The notes beneath the pieces were generated by a model that was not told where the DNA came from, ran no database searches, and worked only from the letters and a program-made list of their open reading frames with translations. DNA of 6,162 nt. Origin: Gemmataceae bacterium (GTDB lineage: Bacteria; Planctomycetota; Planctomycetia; Gemmatales; Gemmataceae). Below are positions 1-4,978 of the stretch, in pieces (the stretch's first letter is position 1; the number at the start of each line of letters is the position of its first letter). The stretch spans positions 1-6,162 of the forward strand of contig CANJKY010000249.1 in NCBI GenBank assembly GCA_947474875.1, written 5' to 3'. The translations under genes were made by a program, and so were the position numbers.

Positions 1-65
1 CAAGTTTTTGAACCTAAGGTATAGGTTTGATTTAATGTGGGACTTGCTGGTAAAGTTAATGCCAT
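1..65 (-). CDS. 5' end of a phage-tail-like protein (partial, AT-rich)
   Basis: An ATG at 65-63 opens a minus-strand frame that runs off the left edge of the window, giving 21 codons. The peptide begins MALTLPASPTLNQTYTLG and continues with SKT plus the first two bases of a TG- codon (Trp or Cys). From memory, the pattern P-x-S-P-T-x-x-Q-T-Y-T, then G-x-K-T-W, is common at the N-terminus of phage tail or appendage proteins and related glycine-rich or LamG-type surface proteins; I could not search for it. The start follows the previous gene's TAA by one base, so translation may be coupled; the only Shine-Dalgarno-like sequence is a weak AGG at 76-78. Four TTA leucine codons and about 33% GC are foreign to the rest of the window and suggest horizontal acquisition. 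The function is otherwise unknown and most of the gene lies outside the window. Confidence 0.5.
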   Translation of the reverse strand, partial: MALTLPASPTLNQTYTLGSKT

Positions 66-66
66 T

Positions 67-126
67 TTATTGATACCTATATCCGATTATTACTAAGCCT
101 GAGCCACCTAAACCACCCGTATTCGG
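67..126 (-). pseudogene. 3' remnant of a glycine-rich tail-like gene
   Basis: Read on the minus strand, 126 down to 67 translates as PNTGGLGGSGLVIIGYRYQ followed by TAA (69-67). A glycine/serine stretch running into hydrophobic V-I-I and then an aromatic end is, from memory, the usual C-terminus of glycine-rich phage tail and appendage proteins. Codons such as TTA, GTA, ATA and AGG fit the AT-rich block and not the host. The frame stays open rightward to 204, but from about 129 it is GC-rich, passes through a perfect hairpin and ends at the stop codon of the neighbouring HhH gene. The tail-like coding sequence therefore seems cut off near 126-150, with its 5' part missing. The tandem pairing with the tail-like start at 65 supports a broken cluster. 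The exact left-hand limit of the remnant is uncertain. Confidence 0.4.
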
Positions 127-128
127 AG

Positions 129-160
129 CAGCCCCGCCGGTGATTCCGACGGCGGGGCTG
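129..160 (-). terminator. GC-rich hairpin after the HhH gene
   Basis: Bases 129-139 (CAGCCCCGCCG) pair perfectly with 150-160 around a 10-base loop. The stem is 11 bp, nearly all G-C, and lies 44 bases beyond the TAG of the minus-strand HhH gene. No T-run follows on the minus strand, so it is not a canonical intrinsic terminator, but its place and strength suit transcript termination or 3'-end protection. It also sits exactly where base composition changes, so it may mark a junction. Confidence 0.5.
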
Positions 161-204
161 GTCGGCCTGCGGCCGTCGTCGGCCCGCCCTACCAGACAGC
201 CGCC

Positions 205-441
205 CTACGAGGTCGCCCACTCGCCACATTTCAGGTACCGTTCGAGCTGTTCGGCCAGGCTGTTGCCGATGCCCGGCAGCTTCGCCCACTGGTCCCGCGT
301 CAGCGACTCGGCCGGGGCGCACAGGCCCATCACGGTGAACGCCGCTTGACGGAACGCCCGCACCCGGTACAAGTTGTCTCCCTTACGGGCCAGGTCGGCG
401 GCGTGCGTCCGCAGGCGGACGGCAAGATCGTCGTTGGTCAT
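205..441 (-). CDS. Stand-alone helix-hairpin-helix (Pol X N-terminal type) protein
   Basis: This encodes 78 residues. The ATG at 441-439 was chosen over an upstream in-frame start at 501 because AGGGGG lies six bases before it and homology-like sequence begins there. The protein resembles the N-terminal 8-kDa/HHH_8 domain of family X DNA polymerases: LARKGDNLYRVRAFRQAA (about residues 17-34) matches the conserved helix, and LPGIGNSLAEQLERYL (55-70) is the hairpin with its G-I-G turn that contacts the DNA backbone. The palm, nucleotidyltransferase and PHP domains of full PolX are absent, so it probably only binds DNA. By my alignment from memory, the Schiff-base lysine of human Pol beta (Lys72) is replaced by Gln65, which argues against dRP-lyase activity. 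The TAG stop is at 207-205. The gene appears monocistronic, with a repeat element upstream and a hairpin downstream. Role unknown; a DNA-repair accessory is inference. Confidence 0.8.
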   Translation of the reverse strand: MTNDDLAVRLRTHAADLARKGDNLYRVRAFRQAAFTVMGLCAPAESLTRDQWAKLPGIGNSLAEQLERYLKCGEWATS

Positions 442-471
442 GGCGAACCCCCTGGTGGGCGGTGTGGGGGT

Positions 472-501
472 ATTATTCGCCTCCGGAACGGGCGTACACA
501 A
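472..501 (-). promoter_or_regulatory. Possible promoter of the HhH gene
   Basis: On the minus strand TTGTGT (501-496) and AATAAT (477-472) are separated by 18 bases, and the -10-like box lies 30 bases before the ATG. The overlapping TAATAC at 475-470 is an alternative -10. The match is moderate, but this is the only AT-rich spot between the gene and the repeat element upstream of it. Confidence 0.35.
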
Positions 502-520
502 GGTTGGTAGGCGAAAGCAG

Positions 521-705
521 AAGAGTTCACCACAGAGTCACAGAGACCACGGAGAGGCGCAGAGGAAGACCGAACTCCGTTCAAAGACAGGAAGGCACGA
601 GGAAAACCGAGAAGATCGATCTCTGCTCCATCTCGTGTCTTTCGACCGATTTGTTTTCTGCTCGGTGCTTCTCTGTGCCCTCTGTGACTCTGTGGTGAAC
701 TCTGC
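521..705. repeat. CACAGAG-type inverted-repeat element
   Basis: A perfect 23-bp inverted repeat bounds this element: 523-545 (GAGTTCACCACAGAGTCACA then GAG) against 680-702. Weaker complementarity continues inward (CACGGAG and GGCGCAGAGG on the left; reverse-complement CACAGAG and AAGCACCGAG on the right), and a 10-bp palindrome AGATCGATCT sits near the centre at 613-622. The hexamer AAGCAG occurs directly outside both ends (515-520 and 706-711), which might be a target-site duplication of a small non-coding mobile element. From memory, TTCACCACAGAGTCACAGAG repeats occur in many copies in planctomycete and other genomes. I see no credible protein in the element. It fills most of the 279-base gap 442-720 and could fold into a long hairpin in the leader of the next gene. 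Confidence 0.8.
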
Positions 706-720
706 AAGCAGGAGGCCGTC

Positions 721-1404
721 ATGGCCGGGTTCCGGATGCACATCGGGGTGTCGACCGCGTGCGGGGTGGCGGCCGGCATCGCCGCGGTGAAGCTGCTCGG
801 CCACCCGGTCGAGACCGGGTTCCTGGTGGGCGTGGTCACCGCCGTCGGCGGCATGCTGCCGGACCTGGATTCGGACTCCGGGGTGCCGGTGCGGGAGATG
901 TCCGGGCTGGCGGCGGCGGTGGTGCCGATGCTGTTGTACAACCGGCTGCGGCACGGCGGGCTGACGCACGAGGGGGTGCTGGCCGCGCTGGTCGGGGCGT
1001 ACCTGCTCATCCGGTACGGGGCGGCCAACCTGTTCAAGTACATCACCGTGCACCGCGGCATGTGGCACAGCATCCCGGCCATGCTGGTGAGCGGGCTGGT
1101 CGTGTACCTGGCGTACGACACGGCCGACGCCGAGCAGTCCACCCGCTACCTGCTCGGCCTGGGGGTGATGATCGGGTTCGCCTCGCACCTCATCCTGGAC
1201 GAGATCTACAGCGTAGACTTCAACGGCATCCGGCTGAAGCTGAAGGCGTCGGCCGGCAGCGCGTTCAAGTTCTTCTCGGCGTCGGTGGTGGGCACGGTGG
1301 TGTGCTACGGGCTGCTCGGCGCGCTCGGGTTCCTGGCGTACAAGGACTACGAGGCGAAGGTGGGCCGCGGGGCGGCGGCCGCCCCGGCGGTGTTCGGGCG
1401 GTGA
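721..1404 (+). CDS. YdjM/DUF457-like membrane-bound metal-dependent hydrolase
   Basis: This encodes 227 residues. The ATG follows AGGAGG (710-715) by five bases, so the start is secure. The family is an integral membrane protein annotated as a predicted metal-dependent hydrolase (YdjM, called LexA-regulated in E. coli); its substrate is not established. Likely metal ligands are all present: His7 near the N-terminus, GGMLPDLDSDSG (43-54, with Asp48, Asp50 and Asp52), HRGMWHS (111-117, His111 and His116) and SHLILDE (155-161, His156 and Asp160). Hydrophobic segments lie near 10-26, 34-47, 62-73, 84-99, 118-134, 143-159 and 187-207, suggesting several membrane passes. The short Ala/Gly-rich tail (216-227) is probably disordered. 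Its leader is the right arm of the CACAGAG inverted repeat, so any promoter lies within or beyond that element. The DUF6065-type gene follows 56 bases later, possibly with its own promoter. Confidence 0.85.
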   Translation: MAGFRMHIGVSTACGVAAGIAAVKLLGHPVETGFLVGVVTAVGGMLPDLDSDSGVPVREMSGLAAAVVPMLLYNRLRHGGLTHEGVLAALVGAYLLIRYGAANLFKYITVHRGMWHSIPAMLVSGLVVYLAYDTADAEQSTRYLLGLGVMIGFASHLILDEIYSVDFNGIRLKLKASAGSAFKFFSASVVGTVVCYGLLGALGFLAYKDYEAKVGRGAAAAPAVFGR

Positions 1405-1425
1405 GGCCTTCTCGGCCCGGTGTTC

Positions 1426-1450
1426 TAAAATCCCCCCACCCCCCCGGAGG
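1426..1450 (+). promoter_or_regulatory. -10-like box, C-run and RBS before the DUF6065 gene
   Basis: TAAAAT at 1426-1431 is a good -10-like hexamer 29 bases before the ATG. No clear -35 sits at the right distance. It is followed by runs of six and seven C separated by one A (1432-1445), then GGAGG (1446-1450) ten bases before the ATG, a slightly long spacing. Confidence 0.4.
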
Positions 1451-1460
1451 CACGCCGCCG

Positions 1461-2210
1461 ATGCCCGACCCGCAACCGTTCGTCGCCTACCAGATCCACC
1501 CGCTCGCCCCGCGGATGGGGCTGCACACCGCCCCGATCGAGCGGGACTGGATGGAGGCCGCCCCGCAGCGGTTCCCGTACCGCTGCCTGCCGCTGAACAT
1601 CGCCAACCAGAACGGGTGGGTGTTCACCTGCCCGACCGCGTTCCGCTGCTACTGGTACGGCGGGCGGAACCCGGCGGACGTGGAGCTGCGGTTCGACGGC
1701 CCGGCCGACCCGAGCATCCTGTCCCACTTCGGCAGCGGCACCATCACCTTCAGCCTGCCGTACCTGTTCCGCACCCCGCCGGGCATCAACCTGTGGGTGA
1801 AGGGGCCGAGCAACTTCATCAAGGACGGCATCCAGCCGCTGGAGGGGGTGGTGGAGACGGACTGGGCGACGTCCACGTTCACCATGAACTGGAAGCTCAC
1901 CCGCCCGAACGAGTGGATCCACTTCGCCGCCGGCGAGCCGATCTGCATGCTGGTACCCATCCCCCGCGGGCTGGCCGAGTCGCTGGTGCCGCGGATCGAG
2001 CCGCTGGCCGCCAACCCCGAACTGCAGCAGAAGTACCACGAGTGGGACGCCAGCCGGACCGGGTTCCTGAAGGGGCTGAAGGAGAACAACCCGGAGGCGG
2101 TGAAACTCGGGTGGCAGAAGGACTACTTCCAGGGGAAGACGGCCGAGGGCGGGGCGTTCGACGGCCACCAGACGCGGCTGCACCTGAAGGAGTTCGAGCG
2201 GAAAGCCTGA
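1461..2210 (+). CDS. Probable DUF6065 family protein
   Basis: This encodes 249 residues, soluble and without signal peptide or membrane segment. The ATG at 1461 was chosen for the GGAGG upstream; the frame stays open back to 759, but that part overlaps the hydrolase gene out of frame and is not coding. Features are AYQIHPL (9-15), ERDWMEAAPQRFPYRCLPLN (27-46) running into IANQNGW (47-53), a beta-rich middle with GSGTITFSLPYLFRTPPG (91-108), WVKGPSNFIKDGIQPLEG (112-129), and EWIHFAAGEPICMLVPIP (151-168). This pattern is what I recall for DUF6065, a family of about this length with no known function; the assignment is by memory. The C-terminal 60 residues are charged, with a likely helix around RTGFLKGLKEN (199-209). 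It seems monocistronic and converges on the DUF2314 gene across a palindrome. No enzymatic motif is recognised. Confidence 0.7.
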   Translation: MPDPQPFVAYQIHPLAPRMGLHTAPIERDWMEAAPQRFPYRCLPLNIANQNGWVFTCPTAFRCYWYGGRNPADVELRFDGPADPSILSHFGSGTITFSLPYLFRTPPGINLWVKGPSNFIKDGIQPLEGVVETDWATSTFTMNWKLTRPNEWIHFAAGEPICMLVPIPRGLAESLVPRIEPLAANPELQQKYHEWDASRTGFLKGLKENNPEAVKLGWQKDYFQGKTAEGGAFDGHQTRLHLKEFERKA

Positions 2211-2215
2211 CTCAA

Positions 2216-2328
2216 AAACGGTACGCGGTTGACGCGGATTTCAGCGCGGATGAACACGGATCAAAACAAATCCTGATTTCTGATCTGTGTTGATCCGCGC
2301 TGGAATCCGCGTCATCCGCGTGCCGTTT
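2216..2328. repeat. GCGGAT-type palindromic repeat between convergent genes
   Basis: The arms 2216-2263 and 2281-2328 are reverse complements at 43 of 48 positions. The 17-base centre contains a smaller palindrome, AAATCCTGATTT (2268-2279). Each arm carries repeated GCGGAT words (GACGCGGATT, AGCGCGGATG, ACACGGATCA). From memory, GCGGATT/ACACGGAT repeats of this kind are scattered in planctomycete and related genomes. It starts 5 bases after one convergent stop and ends 7 bases before the other, so a transcript from either side would fold into a very long hairpin. It probably acts as a bidirectional terminator or 3' stabiliser. Confidence 0.85.
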
Positions 2329-2335
2329 ATACCCC

Positions 2336-2842
2336 TCATGCGGCATCGTCCGCTCGCAGGCGGGTCTCGATCAGCCGCACGGTGAACCCGCCCACCCGCT
2401 GCCCGCCCCGCACGAACAGCCAGTCGTTCAGCAGGCCCCGCGGCACCCGCACCGGCTGCCCGCGGCGGACCGTCCGCACCGTCGCCGGGTCGTTGTCCAG
2501 CCGCCCGTAGATGTGCGACTCGTCCACCGCCGACACCGCCACCCACATGTACTCGCGGCCGAAGTCGTCGGTGAACGGCGCCTTCACCGCGAACATATCC
2601 GCCGGGGCGCGGTCGGACAGGGCTGTCAGGAACTCGTCGAACCGTTCCGTCGCCTCGGCCACCGCCGCTTTCAGTTGCGGGTCGTCGTCCGGCAGGCCGG
2701 CGAGCGGGACGGTCGGCGACGGGGCGTCGTCAACCAGTTCCGGCGGGTCTTCGTCCAGCGGGGGGAGGGAGGTGCCCCGCTCGATCCCCGCGATCCGCCA
2801 CCGGTTCGGCCGGTGCCGGCTGTTCACGCGCTGCTCGCTCAC
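2336..2842 (-). CDS. DUF2314 domain protein
   Basis: This encodes 168 residues from a GTG at 2842-2840. That start is favoured because AAAGGGGG lies five bases upstream; a longer frame from 2932 would overlap the likely promoter. Residues 1-55 are polar and proline/acid-rich (for example LPPLDEDPPELVDD, 26-39), probably disordered. About 56-80 form a helix (LKAAVAEATERFDEFL). The DUF2314 core runs from about 83 to 160: FAVKAPFTDDFGREYMWVAV (84-103), then IYGRLDNDP (111-119), RRGQPVRVP (126-134), LNDWLFVRGG (138-147) and GGFTVRLI (151-158). The M-W-V, G-x-L-x-N-x-P, G-x-x-V-x-V, D-W and G-G-F-T signatures are those of the family, which has no established biochemical role. No signal peptide or membrane segment is seen. 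The gene is divergent from nnrD and convergent with the DUF6065 gene. Confidence 0.8.
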   Translation of the reverse strand: MSEQRVNSRHRPNRWRIAGIERGTSLPPLDEDPPELVDDAPSPTVPLAGLPDDDPQLKAAVAEATERFDEFLTALSDRAPADMFAVKAPFTDDFGREYMWVAVSAVDESHIYGRLDNDPATVRTVRRGQPVRVPRGLLNDWLFVRGGQRVGGFTVRLIETRLRADDAA

Positions 2843-2847
2843 GCCCG

Positions 2848-2855
2848 CCCCCTTT
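2848..2855 (-). promoter_or_regulatory. Ribosome binding site fixing the GTG start
   Basis: The minus-strand octamer AAAGGGGG ends five bases before the GTG at 2842-2840. It decides between that start and the ATG at 2932, which would place 30 residues of low-complexity sequence over the intergenic promoter region. Confidence 0.6.
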
Positions 2856-2881
2856 CGTCCGCCGGGTGAGAGGCTGGAAGT

Positions 2882-2910
2882 CCTATAACTCCCTCCGCCC
2901 GTTCCCACAA
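2882..2910 (-). promoter_or_regulatory. Likely promoter of the DUF2314 gene, overlapping the nnrD -10
   Basis: On the minus strand TTGTGG (2910-2905) and TATAGG (2887-2882) are 17 bases apart, leaving a 39-base leader before the GTG. On the plus strand the same AT-rich spot reads TATAAC (2884-2889), a possible -10 for nnrD 48 bases before its ATG, though without a visible -35. The two -10 boxes overlap in opposite directions, so the divergent genes may compete for polymerase. Confidence 0.45.
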
Positions 2911-2937
2911 CCGCGGCCGGCCGCGAAACCACGAGCC

Positions 2938-3816
2938 ATGATCGGAACGGTACAAAACGTATCGGCCCTGCCGCCTCTGCCGCCCCGCCCGGCGGACGGA
3001 CACAAGGGCACGTTCGGGCGGGTGCTGGTGGTGGCCGGCAGCCGCGGCATGACCGGCGCCGCCGTCCTCACCGGCAGCGCCGCCGTCCGCGGCGGGGCCG
3101 GGCTGGTGACGGTGGCCTGCCCGGCGGCGGTGCAGGACGTGGTGAGCGTCGGCAACCCGTGCTACCTGACCGCCGGCCTGCTGCCGGGCGGCCAGCCGAA
3201 CGACTACGCGGATCAGGCGACCGCGCTGGCCGAGAAAGCGGATGTACTCGCCGTCGGGCCGGGGCTGGGTCAACACCCGGAGGTGCGGAATCTGGTGCGG
3301 CAGTTGCTCCTCCGCACCCCGAACACCCCGACCGTCCTCGACGCCGACGCACTGAACCTCCTCCCGCCCATCCCGGACGCGATCCGCACCCGGTCGGCAC
3401 CGTTGGTACTCACCCCGCACCCCGGCGAGTTCGCCCGCCTGCTGAACACGAGTACCGAGCAGGTGCAGGCGAACCGGCTGAACCTGGCCGTCGGGTTCGC
3501 CGCCGGGTGGCACGCGGTGCTGCTGCTGAAGGGGCATCGGACGATCGTGACCGACGGGGCGCAGGTGTACGTGAACGACACCGGCAACCCCGGCATGGCC
3601 ACCGGCGGCAGCGGGGACGTACTCACCGGGTTGCTCGCCGCCCTGATCGGCCAGGGGATGAGCGGGTTCGACGCGGCCGTGCTCGGGGCGTGGGTCCACG
3701 GCCGGGCCGGGGACCACGCGGCCGAGGCGGTCGGGCAGACGGCCCTGTGCGCGGTGGACGTTCTGACGCATTTGCCATCCGCGCTACGCGAGGTGGAACG
3801 AAACTCGTGGCGGTAA
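2938..3816 (+). CDS. nnrD: ADP/ATP-dependent NAD(P)H-hydrate dehydratase
   Basis: This encodes 292 residues of the ribokinase-like Carb_kinase/YjeF C-terminal family. The enzyme removes water from (6S)-NADHX and NADPHX at the expense of a nucleotide (ADP in most bacteria), restoring damaged nicotinamide cofactors in the cytosol. Signatures in order: HKGTFGRVLVVAGSRGMTGA (22-41), AVRGGAGLVTVA (49-60), AVGPGLG (105-111), VLDADALN (133-140), LTPHPGEFARL (158-168), LLLKGHRTIV (195-204) and NPGMATGGSGDVLTG (217-231), which holds the G-S-G-D with catalytic Asp227. The length is that of a single dehydratase domain; the NnrE epimerase domain often fused N-terminally is absent and not elsewhere in the window. 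The ATG at 2938 was chosen because conserved sequence starts soon after; its Shine-Dalgarno is poor. A GTG at 2866 in the same frame would be an unlikely start within the promoter region. Confidence 0.93.
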   Translation: MIGTVQNVSALPPLPPRPADGHKGTFGRVLVVAGSRGMTGAAVLTGSAAVRGGAGLVTVACPAAVQDVVSVGNPCYLTAGLLPGGQPNDYADQATALAEKADVLAVGPGLGQHPEVRNLVRQLLLRTPNTPTVLDADALNLLPPIPDAIRTRSAPLVLTPHPGEFARLLNTSTEQVQANRLNLAVGFAAGWHAVLLLKGHRTIVTDGAQVYVNDTGNPGMATGGSGDVLTGLLAALIGQGMSGFDAAVLGAWVHGRAGDHAAEAVGQTALCAVDVLTHLPSALREVERNSWR

Positions 3817-3873
3817 GCGCGGCCGGCATTCCGGATCGGGCCGATTGTCCGTATGGTTGGAGCAGTTGACAGG

Positions 3874-3893
3874 CGAAGCCGCGAGCGGCTTCG
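3874..3893 (+). terminator. Hairpin after nnrD
   Basis: CGAAGCCG (3874-3881) pairs perfectly with CGGCTTCG (3886-3893) around the four-base loop CGAG, 57 bases past the nnrD stop. No T-run follows. It could terminate nnrD transcription, or form in the leader of the next gene 39 bases downstream. The gap 3817-3932 otherwise shows an isolated TTGACA (3866-3871) with no matching -10. Confidence 0.4.
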
Positions 3894-3932
3894 TGGACGG
3901 GTACACCCCATACCGCGGCCCGTGAGCCACCC

Positions 3933-4970
3933 ATGATCCGGCAGATCTGTCTCAGTTGCTACAAGATGTCCGAGCTGCCAGACGACGCCGCCGGCACCCG
4001 CGTGGACTGCCCGAACTGCGGCAAGCCGATCGATGTACCGGCGAAGTACACCCCGGACGTGGCCGCCGGCGGCGGGATCAGCAGCCTCACTCCGCCGCCG
4101 ACCGAGTTGTACGACGTGCTGCCGGCCGCCGATCGTCCGGCCCCGCCCTCTGGAGCCAAGCCCGTGTCTTCCATGCCGACGTCCGACCCGTCCGCCCCCA
4201 CCCTGCCGCCGGTCCCGGCCCCGCCGCCCGGCGTGGCGGTCCCCCCGCCGCCCCCGCCCCCGCCCGGCGAGTACGCCCGGTCGTGCTGGCTGCCGGTCAG
4301 ACCGGCGTGGCTGGCGTGGGTGCCGCTCGGCTGCCTGGCGGCGGCGTTCGTCCTGTCCTTCTTCACCTGGGCCAAGCTCGCCCCGGGCGGGTACTCGGTG
4401 GTCACCCAGTACGGGTGGGAGGCGGCGTTCGGCGGGTACTCGGACGCCATCCCCGACGTGAAGGAGTGGAAGGACCTGGAAGACACGCTCAGCAAAACGG
4501 TGCGGTCCGACATCTTCCTCGTGCCGTACTTCCTACTCCTGTTCCCGTTACTCGCCCTGGCGGTCGCCGAGCGGGTGCTGAAAGACCCGCACACCCAGCA
4601 ACTGCCCGCCCCGCTCATGTGGCTGCCGCAGGTGTGGCCGTACCTGCTGTACCTGCTCGGCGGGGTGTCGCTGCTGTTGCTCATCCTGCTCGCGTTCGCC
4701 TCCCTCCGCGGGTTCGCCATCGAGCGGGCGGTGGGCGACGTGGCCGCCGCCCGGTACGAGAAGGAACTGGCCGTCCACACCAGCGGGTCGGACCTGCGGA
4801 AGACGAACATCCTGGTCGGGCAGGAGGTGGCGCGGTACGCCCCGAAGCAGACGGTGTGGCTGAACCTGCTCCTGTTCCTGCACGTGCTGGCGGTGGTCGC
4901 CCTGCTCGCCCGCATCTGGCTGACCTCCCGCGGCGACCGGCCGGCCCCGCGGGTCGGCGTGCAGTGGTGA
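3933..4970 (+). CDS. Zinc-ribbon, proline-rich, multi-pass membrane protein
   Basis: This encodes 345 residues in three parts. Residues 1-35 form a small zinc ribbon with CLSC (6-9) and CPNC (26-29), the four-cysteine pattern often seen at the start of planctomycete proteins (MIRQICLSCYKMSELPDDAA opens it). Residues 36-117 are a Pro/Ala-rich linker ending in eight consecutive prolines (104-111). The rest is membrane: likely segments at about 125-146, 194-213, 232-259 and 308-331. A soluble stretch (147-193, with YGWEAAFGGYSDAIPDVKEW) lies between the first two, and a longer charged one (262-305) before the last. With four helices the zinc ribbon and C-terminus would be on the same side, presumably cytoplasmic. 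The ATG is preferred because the ribbon begins immediately after it; the ribosome binding site is weak. I recognise no enzymatic domain. A role in sensing or scaffolding at the membrane is only a guess. Confidence 0.8.
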   Translation: MIRQICLSCYKMSELPDDAAGTRVDCPNCGKPIDVPAKYTPDVAAGGGISSLTPPPTELYDVLPAADRPAPPSGAKPVSSMPTSDPSAPTLPPVPAPPPGVAVPPPPPPPPGEYARSCWLPVRPAWLAWVPLGCLAAAFVLSFFTWAKLAPGGYSVVTQYGWEAAFGGYSDAIPDVKEWKDLEDTLSKTVRSDIFLVPYFLLLFPLLALAVAERVLKDPHTQQLPAPLMWLPQVWPYLLYLLGGVSLLLLILLAFASLRGFAIERAVGDVAAARYEKELAVHTSGSDLRKTNILVGQEVARYAPKQTVWLNLLLFLHVLAVVALLARIWLTSRGDRPAPRVGVQW

Positions 4971-4978
4971 TTCGCCGG

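Noticed and set aside
2..73. Plus-strand frame at the left edge ending in TGA at 71-73, possibly a gene's tail (ends LVKLMPFY).
   Set aside because: It overlaps the minus-strand frames that carry recognisable tail-like motifs, and its own peptide resembles nothing I know.
67..441. Stop-codon readthrough fusing the HhH protein to the glycine-rich C-terminus, since 204 down to 70 stays open in the same frame.
   Set aside because: Forty-five open codons are common by chance in GC-rich DNA, and the composition break plus hairpin argue for two unrelated pieces.
374..1188. Long frames on both strands running through the CACAGAG repeat into the hydrolase gene.
   Set aside because: They are Arg/Pro/Ser-rich products of GC-rich antisense or off-frame reading, cross the inverted repeat and lack ribosome binding sites.
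759..1460. N-terminal extension of the DUF6065-type protein back to 759.
   Set aside because: It overlaps the well-supported hydrolase gene in another frame and is low-complexity Arg/Gly/Ala sequence; the ribosome binding site and conserved sequence begin at 1446-1461.
2839..3771. A 310-codon minus-strand frame antisense to nnrD.
   Set aside because: It is the complement of a clear enzyme gene, with typical GC-rich antisense composition (Gly, Arg, His, Gln) and no motif.
3866..3871. Perfect -35 sequence TTGACA upstream of the zinc-ribbon gene.
   Set aside because: No -10-like hexamer lies 15-19 bases downstream; that stretch is the hairpin arm CGGCTTCG.
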